A DNA stretch of 64,000 bases from Balaenoptera acutorostrata (taxonomy: Eukaryota; Chordata; Mammalia; Artiodactyla; Balaenopteridae): NCBI RefSeq assembly GCF_949987535.1, contig NC_080064.1:126570708-126634707 (forward strand). The letters are read 5' to 3'. The position numbers were made by a program, and so were the translations under genes. Each line of letters begins with the position of its first letter. Positions within the stretch are counted from its first letter, which is position 1. Under the pieces are notes generated by a model. The model did no database searches. It was given only the letters and a program-made list of their open reading frames with translations, and was not told the DNA's origin. Shown here in pieces: positions 52,111 through 64,000 of this stretch.

Positions 52111-52415
52111 GGGGCTTCCCTGGTGGCGCAGTGATAGAGAATCTGCCTGCTAATGCAGGGGACGCGGGTTCGAGCCCTGGTCTGGGAGGATCCCACGTGC
52201 CACAGAGCAACTGGGACCGTGAGCCACAACTGCTGAGCCTGCGCATCTGGAGCCTGTGCCCCGCAACGGAAGGGGCCACGATAGTGAGAGGCCCGCGCAC
52301 CGCAATGAAGAGTGGCCCCCGCTTGCCGCAACTAGAGAAAGCCCTCGCACGAAACGAAGACCCAACACAGCTAAATAAATAGATAAATAAATAAATAAAG
52401 TAGCTATTAATTAAA
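52111..52415 (+). mobile_element. CHR-like SINE, copy 11
   Basis: Two A residues shorter in the tail than copy 1. Confidence 0.9.
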
Positions 52416-52619
52416 AAAAGGGTATGACAAATATCCTATGATATCATTTATACATGTTATCCTAAGATTGCTACCAATGAACATATTTCCACAAAAAAAG
52501 ACACTCACAGACTTATCAAATAAACTAATGGTTAGCCAAAATGAAAGGTGGGAGGATGGGTAAATTAGGACTATGGTGTTTACATACATATACTAATGTA
52601 TGTTAAATGTATATAAACA

Positions 52620-52737
52620 AAAAACATACAAACTATATAAATTATATAATCACAATGCCTTTAAAATATACATTCTGTAATTCCATACATGCTAACATGA
52701 TCTGAAGAGGAACAGACATATGTGTGAATCATTGAGT
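52620..52737 (+). repeat. A-type conversion patch inside a C unit
   Basis: C-type sequence runs to 52618, A-type from 52620 ('aaaaaacatacaaactatat', 'cacaatgcc', 'catgatctgaagagg', 'gtgtgaatc', 'gagtagattc') to 52737, and C-type resumes by 52808 ('aaattgaaaaaac'). Unit length is unchanged by the patch, as expected for gene conversion. Confidence 0.85.
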
Positions 52738-53188
52738 AGATTCTGTACAGCCAGACAATCAAAACACTCTAATCAAATTTACTCCGATAAGAAATAGAAA
52801 TTAAATTGAAAAAACAAACAGAAGTAAGGAGACATGAAGTTCTGGGGGCTTGTCCCAGCACATTCCACTCTAGTTTACAACCTCGGAACACTACCTCCAG
52901 GAAGACTCTGTTGCCCTAGTAACAAGAGTTGAGAACGTAATAATGCTGCCGCCTTGTGGCTGTTTCCCACAACAGCAGCTTTATACCCAGTGCCAATTGT
53001 TGCTTAATAGTCACAAGGACTGCAGGGCTCTAAATGACACCTGCCCTCAAAAAATGCCCTGCGGTAGGGAATAGGCAAGAAAATTCAAGACATGAGAAAA
53101 TTTTCAAGAAGTCAATAAGAGGAAGGAAGTTGTACTCATGCTTTAAAAAAAAGGAAAAGAAAAAAAAGGACATGCCTAAAGCTCAGTA

Positions 53189-54426
53189 TAAGGAATTATT
53201 AGCCATAGGCAAATTCAAATTCAAAAAGGTTTCAGCTCACACCAGTCATGACCATCAGCAAAAAGTCTACAAACTATAAATGCTGAAGGGGTTTTAGAGA
53301 ACTGTGTACCTTCTAGCTGCTGGTGGGATGTAAAGTGGTAACAGCACTAACGCAAACTGAATCGAGCTGCTTTACAAGGTAAAACCTGAGCTACCATATG
53401 ATGCGGCAGGGCACCTTTTGGGCCTATAACCTAAGACCACCAGAATCGGAAAGACAGAGGCAGGCAAATGTGCACTGCAGCAATATTGAAATAGCCAAGA
53501 AATGGAAGCAAAAAAAGATCCATAAACAGATGAATGGACAAAAAGAAGAGGTATATGGACAGCATGGAATAGTAGCCTCGGAAAAAAAAAACAATGCCGT
53601 GTTCAGGACTACAGTTGAGCCTAGAAATAATCATATAAGGTTAAGTAAGTCAAAAAGGTATGACAAATATCCTATGATATCATTTATACATGTTATCCTA
53701 AGATTGCTACCAATGAACATATTTCCACAAAAAAAGACACTCACAGACTTATCAAATAAACTAATTGTTAGCCGAAATGAAAGGTGGGAGGATGGGTAAA
53801 TTAGGACTATGGGGTTAACATACATATAGTAATGTTTGTTAAATGTATATAAACAAAAAACATACAAACTATATAAATTATATAATCACAATACCTTTAA
53901 AATATACATTCTGTAATTCCATACATGCTAACATGATCCGAAGAGGAACAGACATATGTGTGAATCATTGAGTAGATTCTGTACAGCCAGACAATCAAAA
54001 CACTCTAATCAAATTTACTCCGATAAGAAATAGAAATTAAATTTAAAAAACAAACATAAGTAAGGAGACAGAAAGTTCTGGGGGCTTGTCCCAGCACATT
54101 CCACTCTAGTTTACAACCTCGGAACACTACCTCCAGGAAGACTCTGTTGCCCTAGTAACAAGAATTGAGAATGTAATAATGCTGCTGCCTTGTGGCTGTT
54201 TCCCACAACAGCAGCTTTAAACACACTGCTAATGGTTGCTTCATAGTCACAAGGATTGCAGGGCTCTAAATGACACCTGCCCTCAAGAAATGCCCTGGAG
54301 TGGGGAATAGGCAAGAAAATTCAACACATGAGAAATTTTTCAAGAAGTCAATATGAAGAGGGAAGTTGTACTCACTCTTTATCAAAAAAAGGAAAAGAAA
54401 AAAAAGGACATGCTTAAAGCTCAGTA
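53189..54426 (+). repeat. A unit 15 (2-bp deletion)
   Basis: Loss of two bases near 53589 turns 'gaaaaaaaataaac' into 'gaaaaaaaaaac', giving 1,238 bp. It has 'tagccgaaatg', 'aagaattgag' and 'gacagaaagttc'. Confidence 0.95.
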
Positions 54427-55668
54427 TAAGGAATTATTAGCCACATGCAAATTCAAATTCAAAAAGGTTTCAGCTCACACCAGTCATGACCATCAGCAAA
54501 AAGACTACAAACTATAAATGCTTAAGGGGTTTGAGAAAAATGTGTACCTTCTAGCTGCTCGTGGGATGTAAAGTGGTAACAGCACTAACGAAAACTGAAT
54601 GGAGCTGCTACAAAGGTAAAAATTGAGCTACCATATGATGCGGCAGGGCACCTTTTGGGCCTATAACCTAAGACCACCAGAATCGGAAAGACAGAGGCAG
54701 GCAAATGTGAACTGCAACAACATTGATATAGCCAAGACATGGAAGCAAAAAAAAGGTCCATAAACAGATGAATGGACAAAGACGAAGTGGTATACGTACC
54801 AAATGGAATAGAAGCCTCGGGAACAAAATGAACAATGCCGTTTTCAGGACTACAGTTGAGCCTAGAAATAATCATATAAGGTTAAGTAAGTCAAAAGGGT
54901 ATGACAAATATCCTATGATATCATTTATACATGTTATCCTAAGATTGCTACCAATGAACATATTTCCACAAAAAAAGACACTCACAGACTTATCAAATAA
55001 ACTAATGGTTAGCCAAACTGAAAGGTGGGAGGATGGGTAAATTAGGACTATGGCGTTTACATACATATACTAATGTATGTTAAATGTATGTAAACATATA
55101 ACAGATAAACTATATGAATTATATAATCACCAATACCTTTAAAATATATATTGTGTAATCACATACATGCTAACAGGATCCGAAGATGAACAGACATATG
55201 TATGAATCATTGAGCAGATTCTGTACAGCCAGACAATGAAAACACTCTAATCAAATTTACTCCGATAAGAAATAGAAATTAAATTTAAAAAACAAACAGA
55301 AGTAAGGAGACATAAACTTCTCGGGGCTTCTCCCAGCACATTCCACTCTAACTCACAACCTCGGAACACTACCTAGAGGAAGACTCTGTTGCCCTAGTAA
55401 CAAGAGTTGAGAACGTAATAATGCTGCCGCCTTGTGGCTGTTTCCCACAACAGCAGCTTTATACCCAGTGCCTATTGTTGCTTAATAGTCACAAGGACTG
55501 CAGGGCACTAAATGACACCTGCCTTCAAAAAAGGCCCTGGGGTAGGGAATAGGCAAGAAAATTCAACACATGAGAAATTTTTCAGGAAGTCAATATGAAG
55601 AGGGAAGTTGTACTCACTCTTTAACAAAAAAAGGAAAAGAAGAAAAAGGGGATGCCTAAAGCTCAGTG
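54427..55668 (+). repeat. B unit 16, followed by C
   Basis: Standard B with the pre-C ending; no private change noticed. Confidence 0.95.
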
Positions 55669-57231
55669 TAAGGAATTATTAGCCACATGCCTATCCAACC
55701 TCCAAAAAGGTTTCAGCTCACACAGGTCAAATGGCCATCAGCAAAAAGTCCACAAACTATAAATGCAGAAGGGGTTTTAGAGAACTCTGTACCTCCTAGC
55801 TCTGGTGGGATCTAAAGTGGTAACAGCACTAACAAAAACGGAATGGAGCTGCTTTACAAGGTAAAAACTGAGCTACCATATGATGCGACAGGGCACCTTT
55901 TGAGCCTATTAACTAAGACCACCAGAATCGGAAAGACAGAGGCAGGCAAATGTGCACTGCAGCAATATTGAAATAGCCAAGACATGGAAGCAAAAAAAAG
56001 GTCCATAAACAGATGAATGGACAAAGACGAAGTGGTATACGTACCAAATGGAATAGAAGCCTCGGGAACAAAATGAACAATGCCGTTTTCAGGACTACAG
56101 TTGAGCCTAGAAATAATCATATAAGGTTAAGTAAGTCAAAAGGGTATGACAGGGGCTTCCCTGGTGGCGCAGTGATAGAGAATCTGCCTGCTAATGCAGG
56201 GGACGCGGGTTCGAGCCCTGGTCTGGGAGGATCCCACGTGCCACAGAGCAACTGGGACCGTGAGCCACAACTGCTGAGCCTGCGCATCTGGAGCCTGTGC
56301 CCCGCAACGGAAGGGGCCACGATAGTGAGAGGCCCGCGCACCGCAATGAAGAGTGGCCCCCGCTTGCCGCAACTAGAGAAAGCCCTCGCACGAAACGAAG
56401 ACCCAACACAGCTAAATAAATAGATAAATAAATAAATAAAGTAGCTATTAATTAAAAAAAAGGGTATGACAAATATCCTATGATATCATTTATACATGTT
56501 ATCCTAAGATTGCTACCAATGAACATATTTCCACAAAAAAAGACACTCACAGACTTATCAAATAAACTAATGGTTAGCCAAAATGAAAGGTCGGAGGATG
56601 GGTAAATTAGGACTATGGTGTTTACATACATATACTAATGTATGTTAAATGTATATAAACATATAACAGAAAAACTATATGAATTATATAATCACCAATA
56701 CCTTTAAAATATATATTGTGTAATCACATACATGCTAACAGGATCCGAAGATGAACAGACATATGTATGAATCATTGAGCAGATTCTGTACAGCCAGACA
56801 ATCAAAACACTCTAATCAAATTTACTCCGATAAGAAATAGAAATTAAATTGAAAAAACAAACAGAAGTAAGGAGACATGAAGTTCTGGGGGCTTGTCCCA
56901 GCACATTCCACTCTAGTTTACAACCTCGGAACACTACCTCCAGGAAGACTCTGTTGCCCTAGTAACAAGAGTTGAGAACGTAATAATGCTGCCGCCTTGT
57001 GGCTGTTTCCCACAACAGCAGCTTTATACCCAGTGCCAATTGTTGCTTAATAGTCACAAGGACTGCAGGGCTCTAAATGACACCTGCCCTCAAAAAATGC
57101 CCTGCGGTAGGGAATAGGCAAGAAAATTCAAGACATGAGAAAATTTTCAAGAAGTCAATAAGAGGAAGGAAGTTGTACTCACGCTTTAAAAAAAAGGAAA
57201 AGAAAAAAAAGGACATGCCTAAAGCTCAGTA
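55669..57231 (+). repeat. C unit 11 (SINE-bearing)
   Basis: The SINE tail is one A shorter than usual; the unit has 'ggtcggagg'. Confidence 0.95.
56152..56457 (+). mobile_element. CHR-like SINE, copy 12
   Basis: One A shorter in the tail than copy 1. Confidence 0.9.
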
Positions 57232-58471
57232 TAAGGAATTATTAGCCATAGGCAAATTCAAATTCAAAAAGGTTTCAGCTCACACCAGTCATGACCATCA
57301 GCAAAAAGTCTACAAACTATAAATGCTGAAGGGGTTTTAGAGAACTGTGTACCTTCTAGCTGCTGGTGGGATTTAAAGTGGTAACAGCACTAACGCAAAC
57401 TGAATCGAGCTGCTTTACAAGGTAAAACCTGAGCTACCATATGATGCGGCAGGGCACCTTTTGGGCCTATAACCTAAGACCACCAGAATCGGAAAGACAG
57501 AGGCAGGCAAATGTGCACTGCAGCAATATTGAAATAGCCAAGAAATGGAAGCAAAAAAAGATCCATAAACAGATGAATGGACAAAAAGAAGAGGTATATG
57601 GACAGCATGGAATAGTAGCCTCGGAAAAAAAATAAACAATGCCGTGTTCAGGACTACAGTTGAGCCTAGAAATAATCATATAAGGTTAAGTAAGTCAAAA
57701 AGGTATGACAAATATCCTATGATATCATTTATACATGTTATCCTAAGATTGCTACCAATGAACATATTTCCACAAAAAAAGACACTCACAGACTTATCAA
57801 ATAAACTAATTGTTAGCCGAAATGAAAGGTGGGAGGATGGGTAAATTAGGACTATGGGGTTAACATACATATAGTAATGTTTGTTAAATGTATATAAACA
57901 AAAAACATACAAACTATATAAATTATATAATCACAATACCTTTAAAATATACATTCTGTAATTCCATACATGCTAACATGATCCGAAGAGGAACAGACAT
58001 ATGTGTGAATCATTGAGTAGATTCTGTACAGCCAGACAATCAAAACACTCTAATCAAATTTACTCCGATAAGAAATAGAAATTAAATTTAAAAAACAAAC
58101 ATAAGTAAGGAGACAGAAAGTTCTGGGGGCTTGTCCCAGCACATTCCACTCTAGTTTACAACCTCGGAACACTACCTCCAGGAAGACTCTGTTGCCCTAG
58201 TAACAAGAATTGAGAATGTAATAATGCTGCTGCCTTGTGGCTGTTTCCCACAACAGCAGCTTTAAACACACTGCTAATGGTTGCTTCATAGTCACAAGGA
58301 TTGCAGGGCTCTAAATGACACCTGCCCTCAAGAAATGCCCTGGAGTGGGGAATAGGCAAGAAAATTCAACACATGAGAAATTTTTCAAGAAGTCAATATG
58401 AAGAGGGAAGTTGTACTCACTCTTTATCAAAAAAAGGAAAAGAAAAAAAAGGACATGCTTAAAGCTCAGTA
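57232..58471 (+). repeat. A unit 16
   Basis: Private G to T at 57373 ('gggatttaaag'). It shares 'tagccgaaatg', 'gacagaaagttc' and 'aagaattgag' with A unit 15 and hybrid 2. Confidence 0.95.
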
Positions 58472-59713
58472 TAAGGAATTTATAGCCACATGCAAATTCA
58501 AATTCAAAAAGGTTTCAGCTCACACCAGTCATGACCATCAGCAAAAAGACTACAAACTATAAATGCTTAAGGGGTTTGAGAAAAATGTGTACCTTCTAGC
58601 TGCTCGTGGGATGTAAAGTGGTAACAGCACTAACGAAAACTGAATGGAGCTGCTACAAAGGTAAAAATTGAGCTACCATATGATGCGGCAGGGCACCTTT
58701 TGGGCCTATAACCTAAGACCACCAGAATCGGAAAGACAGAGGCAGGCAAATGTGAACTGCAACAACATTGATATAGCCAAGACATGGAAGCAAAAAAAAG
58801 GTCCATAAACAGATGAATGGACAAAGACGAAGTGGTATACGTACCAAATGGAATAGAAGCCTCGGGAACAAAATGAACAATGCCGTTTTCAGGACTACAG
58901 TTGAGCCTAGAAATAATCATATAAGGTTAAGTAAGTCAAAAGGGTATGACAAATATCCTATGATATCATTTATACATGTTATCCTAAGATTGCTACCAAT
59001 GAACATATTTCCACAAAAAAAGACACTCACAGACTTATCAAATAAACTAATGGTTAGCCAAACTGAAAGGTGGGAGGATGGGTAAATTAGGACTATGGCG
59101 TTTACATACATATACTAATGTATGTTAAATGTATGTAAACATATAACAGATAAACTATATGAATTATATAATCACCAATACCTTTAAAATATATATTGTG
59201 TAATCACATACATGCTAACAGGATCCGAAGATGAACAGACATATGTATGAATCATTGAGCAGATTCTGTACAGCCAGACAATGAAAACACTCTAATCAAA
59301 TTTACTCCGATAAGAAATAGAAATTAAATTTAAAAAACAAACAGAAGTAAGGAGACATAAACTTCTCGGGGCTTCTCCCAGCACATTCCACTCTAACTCA
59401 CAACCTCGGAACACTACCTAGAGGAAGACTCTGTTGCCCTAGTAACAAGAGTTGAGAACGTAATAATGCTGCCGCCTTGTGGCTGTTTCCCACAACAGCA
59501 GCTTTATACCCAGTGCCTATTGTTGCTTAATAGTCACAAGGACTGCAGGGCACTAAATGACACCTGCCTTCAAAAAAGGCCCTGGGGTAGGGAATAGGCA
59601 AGAAAATTCAACACATGAGAAATTTTTCAGGAAGTCAATATGAAGAGGGAAGTTGTACTCACTCTTTAACAAAAAAAGGAAAAGAAGAAAAAGGGGATGC
59701 CTAAAGCTCAGTG
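58472..59713 (+). repeat. B unit 17, followed by C
   Basis: 'ggaatttatagcc' near 58478 replaces 'ggaattattagcc', shared only with B unit 18. Confidence 0.95.
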
Positions 59714-61278
59714 TAAGGAATTATTAGCCACATGCCTATCCAACCTCCAAAAAGGTTTCAGCTCACACAGGTCAAATGGCCATCAGCAAAAAGTCCACAA
59801 ACTATAAATGCAGAAGGGGTTTTAGAGAACTCTGTACCTCCTAGCTCTGGTGGGATCTAAAGTGGTAACAGCACTAACAAAAACGGAATGGAGCTGCTTT
59901 ACAAGGTAAAAACTGAGCTACCATATGATGCGACAGGGCACCTTTTGAGCCTATTAACTAAGACCACCAGAATCGGAAAGACAGAGGCAGGCAAATGTGC
60001 ACTGCAGCAATATTGAAATAGCCAAGACATGGAAGCAAAAAAAAGGTCCATAAACAGATGAATGGACAAAGACGAAGTGGTATACGTACCAAATGGAATA
60101 GAAGCCTCGGGAACAAAATGAACAATGCCGTTTTCAGGACTACAGTTGAGCCTAGAAATAATCATATAAGGTTAAGTAAGTCAAAAGGGTATGACAGGGG
60201 CTTCCCTGGTGGCGCAGTGATAGAGAATCTGCCTGCTAATGCAGGGGACGCGGGTTCGAGCCCTGGTCTGGGAGGATCCCACGTGCCACAGAGCAACTGG
60301 GACCGTGAGCCACAACTGCTGAGCCTGCGCATCTGGAGCCTGTGCCCCGCAACGGAAGGGGCCACGATAGTGAGAGGCCCGCGCACCGCAATGAAGAGTG
60401 GCCCCCGCTTGCCGCAACTAGAGAAAGCCCTCGCACGAAACGAAGACCCAACACAGCTAAATAAATAGATAAATAAATAAATAAAGTAGCTATTAATTAA
60501 AAAAAAAGGGTATGACAAATATCCTATGATATCATTTATACATGTTATCCTAAGATTGCTACCAATGAACATATTTCCACAAAAAAAGACACTCACAGAC
60601 TTATCAAATAAACTAATTGTTAGCCGAAATGAAAGGTGGGAGGATGGGTAAATTAGGACTATGGGGTTAACATACATATAGTAATGTTTGTTAAATGTAT
60701 ATAAACAAAAAACATACAAACTATATAAATTATATAATCACAATACCTTTAAAATATACATTCTGTAATTCCATACATGCTAACATGATCCGAAGAGGAA
60801 CAGACATATGTGTGAATCATTGAGTAGATTCTGTACAGCCAGACAATCAAAACACTCTAATCAAATTTACTCCGATAAGAAATAGAAATTAAATTTAAAA
60901 AACAAACATAAGTAAGGAGACAGAAAGTTCTGGGGGCTTGTCCCAGCACATTCCACTCTAGTTTACAACCTCGGAACACTACCTCCAGGAAGACTCTGTT
61001 GCCCTAGTAACAAGAATTGAGAATGTAATAATGCTGCTGCCTTGTGGCTGTTTCCCACAACAGCAGCTTTAAACACACTGCTAATGGTTGCTTCATAGTC
61101 ACAAGGATTGCAGGGCTCTAAATGACACCTGCCCTCAAGAAATGCCCTGGAGTGGGGAATAGGCAAGAAAATTCAACACATGAGAAATTTTTCAAGAAGT
61201 CAATATGAAGAGGGAAGTTGTACTCACTCTTTATCAAAAAAAGGAAAAGAAAAAAAAGGACATGCTTAAAGCTCAGTA
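59714..61278 (+). repeat. C/A hybrid unit 2 (SINE-bearing)
   Basis: C-type through the SINE and its second target-site copy (to 60517), then A-type from 60618 ('aactaattgttagccgaaat') to the end. It lacks one unit length, like hybrid 1, but with a different breakpoint. Confidence 0.93.
60197..60503 (+). mobile_element. CHR-like SINE, copy 13
   Basis: As copy 1; it lies just upstream of the C-to-A switch in the second hybrid unit. Confidence 0.9.
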
Positions 61279-62521
61279 TAAGGAATTTATAGCCACATGC
61301 AAATTCAAATTCAAAAAGGTTTCAGCTCACACCAGTCATGACCATCAGCAAAAAGACTACAAACTATAAATGCTTAAGGGGTTTGAGAAAAATGTGTACC
61401 TTCTAGCTGCTCGTGGGATGTAAAGTGGTAACAGCACTAACGAAAACTGAATGGAGCTGCTACAAAGGTAAAAATTGAGCTACCATATGATGCGGCAGGG
61501 CACCTTTTGGGCCTATAACCTAAGACCACCAGAATCGGAAAGACAGAGGCAGGCAAATGTGAACTGCAACAACATTGATATAGCCAAGACATGGAAGCAA
61601 AAAAAAGGTCCATAAACAGATGAATGGACAAAGACGAAGTGGTATACGTACCAAATGGAATAGAAGCCTCGGGAACAAAATGAACAATGCCGTTTTCAGG
61701 ACTACAGTTGAGCCTAGAAATAATCATATAAGGTTAAGTAAGTCAAAAGGGTATGACAAATATCCTATGATATCATTTATACATGTTATCCTAAGATTGC
61801 TACCAATGAACATATTTCCACAAAAAAAGACACTCACAGACTTATCAAATAAACTAATGGTTAGCCAAACTGAAAGGTGGGAGGATGGGTAAATTAGGAC
61901 TATGGCGTTTACATACATATACTAATGTATGTTAAATGTATGTAAACATATAACAGATAAACTATATGAATTATATAATCACCAATACCTTTAAAATATA
62001 TATTGTGTAATCACATACATGCTAACAGGATCCGAAGATGAACAGACATATGTATGAATCATTGAGCAGATTCTGTACAGCCAGACAATGAAAACACTCT
62101 AATCAAATTTACTCCGATAAGAAATAGAAATTAAATTTAAAAAACAAACAGAAGTAAGGAGACATAAACTTCTCGGGGCTTCTCCCAGCACATTCCACTC
62201 TAACTCACAACCTCGGAACACTACCTAGAGGAAGACTCTGTTGCCCTAGTAACAAGAGTTGAGAACGTAATAATGCTGCCGCCTTGTGGCTGTTTCCCAC
62301 AACAGCAGCTTTATACCCAGTGCCTATTGTTGCTTAATAGTCACAAGGACTGCAGGGCACTAAATGACACCTGCCTTCAAAAAAGGCCCTGGGGTAGGGA
62401 ATAGGCAAGAAAATTCAACACATGAGAAATTTTTCAGGAAGTCAATATGAAGAGGGAAGTTGTACTCACTCTTTAACAAAAAAAAGGAAAAGAAGAAAAA
62501 GGGGATGCCTAAAGCTCAGTG
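61279..62521 (+). repeat. B unit 18, followed by C
   Basis: It shares 'ggaatttatagcc' with B unit 17. One extra A in 'aacaaaaaaaagg' makes it 1,243 bp. Confidence 0.95.
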
Positions 62522-64000
62522 TAAGGAATTATTAGCCACATGCCTATCCAACCTCCAAAAAGGTTTCAGCTCACACAGGTCAAATGGCCATCAGCAAAAA
62601 GTCCACAAACTATAAATGCAGAAGGGGTTTTAGAGAACTCTGTACCTCCTAGCTCTGGTGGGATCTAAAGTGGTAACAGCACTAACAAAAACGGAATGGA
62701 GCTGCTTTACAAGGTAAAAACTGAGCTACCATATGATGCGACAGGGCACCTTTTGAGCCTATTAACTAAGACCACCAGAATCGGAAAGACAGAGGCAGGC
62801 AAATGTGCACTGCAGCAATATTGAAATAGCCAAGACATGGAAGCAAAAAAAAGGTCCATAAACAGATGAATGGACAAAGACGAAGTGGTATACGTACCAA
62901 ATGGAATAGAAGCCTCGGGAACAAAATGAACAATGCCGTTTTCAGGACTACAGTTGAGCCTAGAAATAATCATATAAGGTTAAGTAAGTCAAAAGGGTAT
63001 GACAGGGGCTTCCCTGGTGGCGCAGTGATAGAGAATCTGCCTGCTAATGCAGGGGACGCGGGTTCGAGCCCTGGTCTGGGAGGATCCCACGTGCCACAGA
63101 GCAACTGGGACCGTGAGCCACAACTGCTGAGCCTGCGCATCTGGAGCCTGTGCCCCGCAACGGAAGGGGCCACGATAGTGAGAGGCCCGCGCACCGCAAT
63201 GAAGAGTGGCCCCCGCTTGCCGCAACTAGAGAAAGCCCTCGCACGAAACGAAGACCCAACACAGCTAAATAAATAGATAAATAAATAAATAAAGTAGCTA
63301 TTAATTTAAAAAAAAGGGTATGACAAATATCCTATGATATCATTTATACATGTTATCCTAAGATTGCTACCAATGAACATATTTCCACAAAAAAAGACAC
63401 TCACAGACTTATCAAATAAACTAATGGTTAGCCAAAATGAAAGGTGGGAGGATGGGTAAATTAGGACTATGGTGTTTACATACATATACTAATGTATGTT
63501 AAATGTATATAAACATATAACAGAAAAACTATATGAATTATATAATCACCAATACCTTTAAAATATATATTGTGTAATCACATACATGCTAACAGGATCC
63601 GAAGATGAACAGACATATGTATGAATCATTGAGCAGATTCTGTACAGCCAGACAATCAAAACACTCTAATCAAATTTACTCCGATAAGAAATAGAAATTA
63701 AATTGAAAAAACAAACAGAAGTAAGGAGACATGAAGTTCTGGGGGCTTGTCCCAGCACATTCCACTCTAGTTTACAACCTCGGAACACTACCTCCAGGAA
63801 GACTCTGTTGCCCTAGTAACAAGAGTTGAGAACGTAATAATGCTGCCGCCTCGTGGCTGTTTCCCACAACAGCAGCTTTATACCCAGTGCCAATTGTTGC
63901 TTAATAGTCACAAGGACTGCAGGGCTCTAAATGACACCTGCCCTCAAAAAATGCCCTGCGGTAGGGAATAGGCAAGAAAATTCAAGACATGAGAAAATTT
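62522..64000 (+). repeat. C unit 12, partial at window edge (SINE-bearing)
   Basis: Runs off the window before the unit ends. Private T to C at 63852 ('ccgcctcgtgg'). It has 'ggtgggagg' and 'gaatcattg'. It heads towards a further A unit, since its ending is the pre-A form. Confidence 0.95.
63005..63311 (+). mobile_element. CHR-like SINE, copy 14
   Basis: The tail has 'taatttaaaa', as copy 7. Confidence 0.9.

Larger units (their letters stand above)
51628..53188 (+). repeat. C unit 10 with A-type conversion patch
   Basis: A C unit with the shortest SINE tail and an A-type patch at 52620-52737 flanked by C-type sequence on both sides. Private C to T at 53139. Confidence 0.93.
1..64000. repeat. 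L1-derived macrosatellite array with A/B/C higher-order structure
   Basis: The whole window is a head-to-tail array of 48 related units, all in the same orientation. Motifs recur at 2,480, 4,046 or 9,006 bp spacing, and the exceptions can be explained as recombinants. Units of one type differ from each other by only a few substitutions, whereas A, B and C are told apart by many fixed differences. That pattern is the signature of a higher-order repeat homogenised by unequal exchange. Neither array boundary is visible. No gene is supported anywhere in it: the longest reading frame (185 codons, minus strand, 60162-60719) is an antisense run through the SINE and L1 3' UTR. Confidence 0.97.

Noticed and set aside
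53398..53799. 133-codon frame joining two shorter ones in A unit 15
   Set aside because: Produced by a private 2-bp deletion in an A-run near 53589; it is an accident in one copy.
1..64000. CRISPR array
   Set aside because: Repeat units are over 1.2 kb, with no short repeat/spacer alternation, and the SINE and L1 content is mammalian.
1..64000. CENP-B box, to support a centromeric array
   Set aside because: I scanned both strands of one unit of each type by eye for TTCGNNNNANNCGGG and found none; centromeric identity remains open.
1..64000. Assembly artefact from collapsed or duplicated contigs
   Set aside because: Copies carry many private substitutions and the breakpoints of fused units fall in homologous stretches, as real unequal exchange would give. 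Read-level support is still needed for the hybrids.

Overview
The window is one uninterrupted block of tandemly repeated mammalian DNA. I found no intact protein-coding gene, no functional RNA gene and no single-copy sequence. The open reading frames, on either strand, are short, recur at the repeat spacing and run through old retrotransposon sequence, so none is annotated as a gene. The organism is probably a whale or dolphin. The best clue is a tRNA-derived SINE, present 14 times, that looks like the CHR family of cetaceans, hippopotamuses and ruminants. Its head resembles tRNA-Glu and its tail is (AAAT)n. The SINE class is fairly secure; the exact species is not.

The array is built from three related units. 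With an arbitrary phase that starts each unit at its 'taaggaattatt' motif, A is 1,240 bp, B is 1,240-1,243 bp and C is about 1,564 bp. C is an ordinary unit of about 1,243 bp that carries a 307-bp SINE plus one copy of a 14-bp target-site duplication. Forty-eight units are present, the last of them cut by the window edge. Copies of one type are nearly identical by eye, while A, B and C differ from one another at many fixed positions, so this is a higher-order repeat. The usual trimer C-A-B is 4,046 bp, and A-B dimers of 2,480 bp are also interspersed. The order is: C(AB)3 from 5, CAB from 9011, CAB from 13057, C(AB)3 from 17103, CAB from 26109, 30155 and 34201, C(AB)2 from 38247, CAB from 44774, C/A-hybrid+B from 48820, CAB from 51628 and 55669, C/A-hybrid+B from 59714, and a partial C from 62522.

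Each unit has two parts. Roughly 890 bp (without the SINE) matches the 3' end of an L1 LINE: the last part of ORF2, the 3' UTR and an A-rich tail. It is decayed, with stop codons in the old reading frame and a lost AATAAA. The other 350 bp or so I do not recognise. It carries a perfect RFX-type X-box (GTTGCC-CT-AGTAAC) in every unit I read and, in B and C, a CTCF-like motif that A has lost through a C-to-T change.

The interest lies in the architecture and turnover. One SINE insertion has been multiplied by the satellite. Two C/A hybrids of the same net length arose at different breakpoints, one C unit has been cleanly deleted near 42.1 kb, and a short A-to-C conversion tract lies near 52.7 kb. 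Groups of private variants reveal local multi-unit duplications. The window contains neither edge of the array, so its chromosomal position (centromeric, subtelomeric or sex-linked) cannot be read from it.
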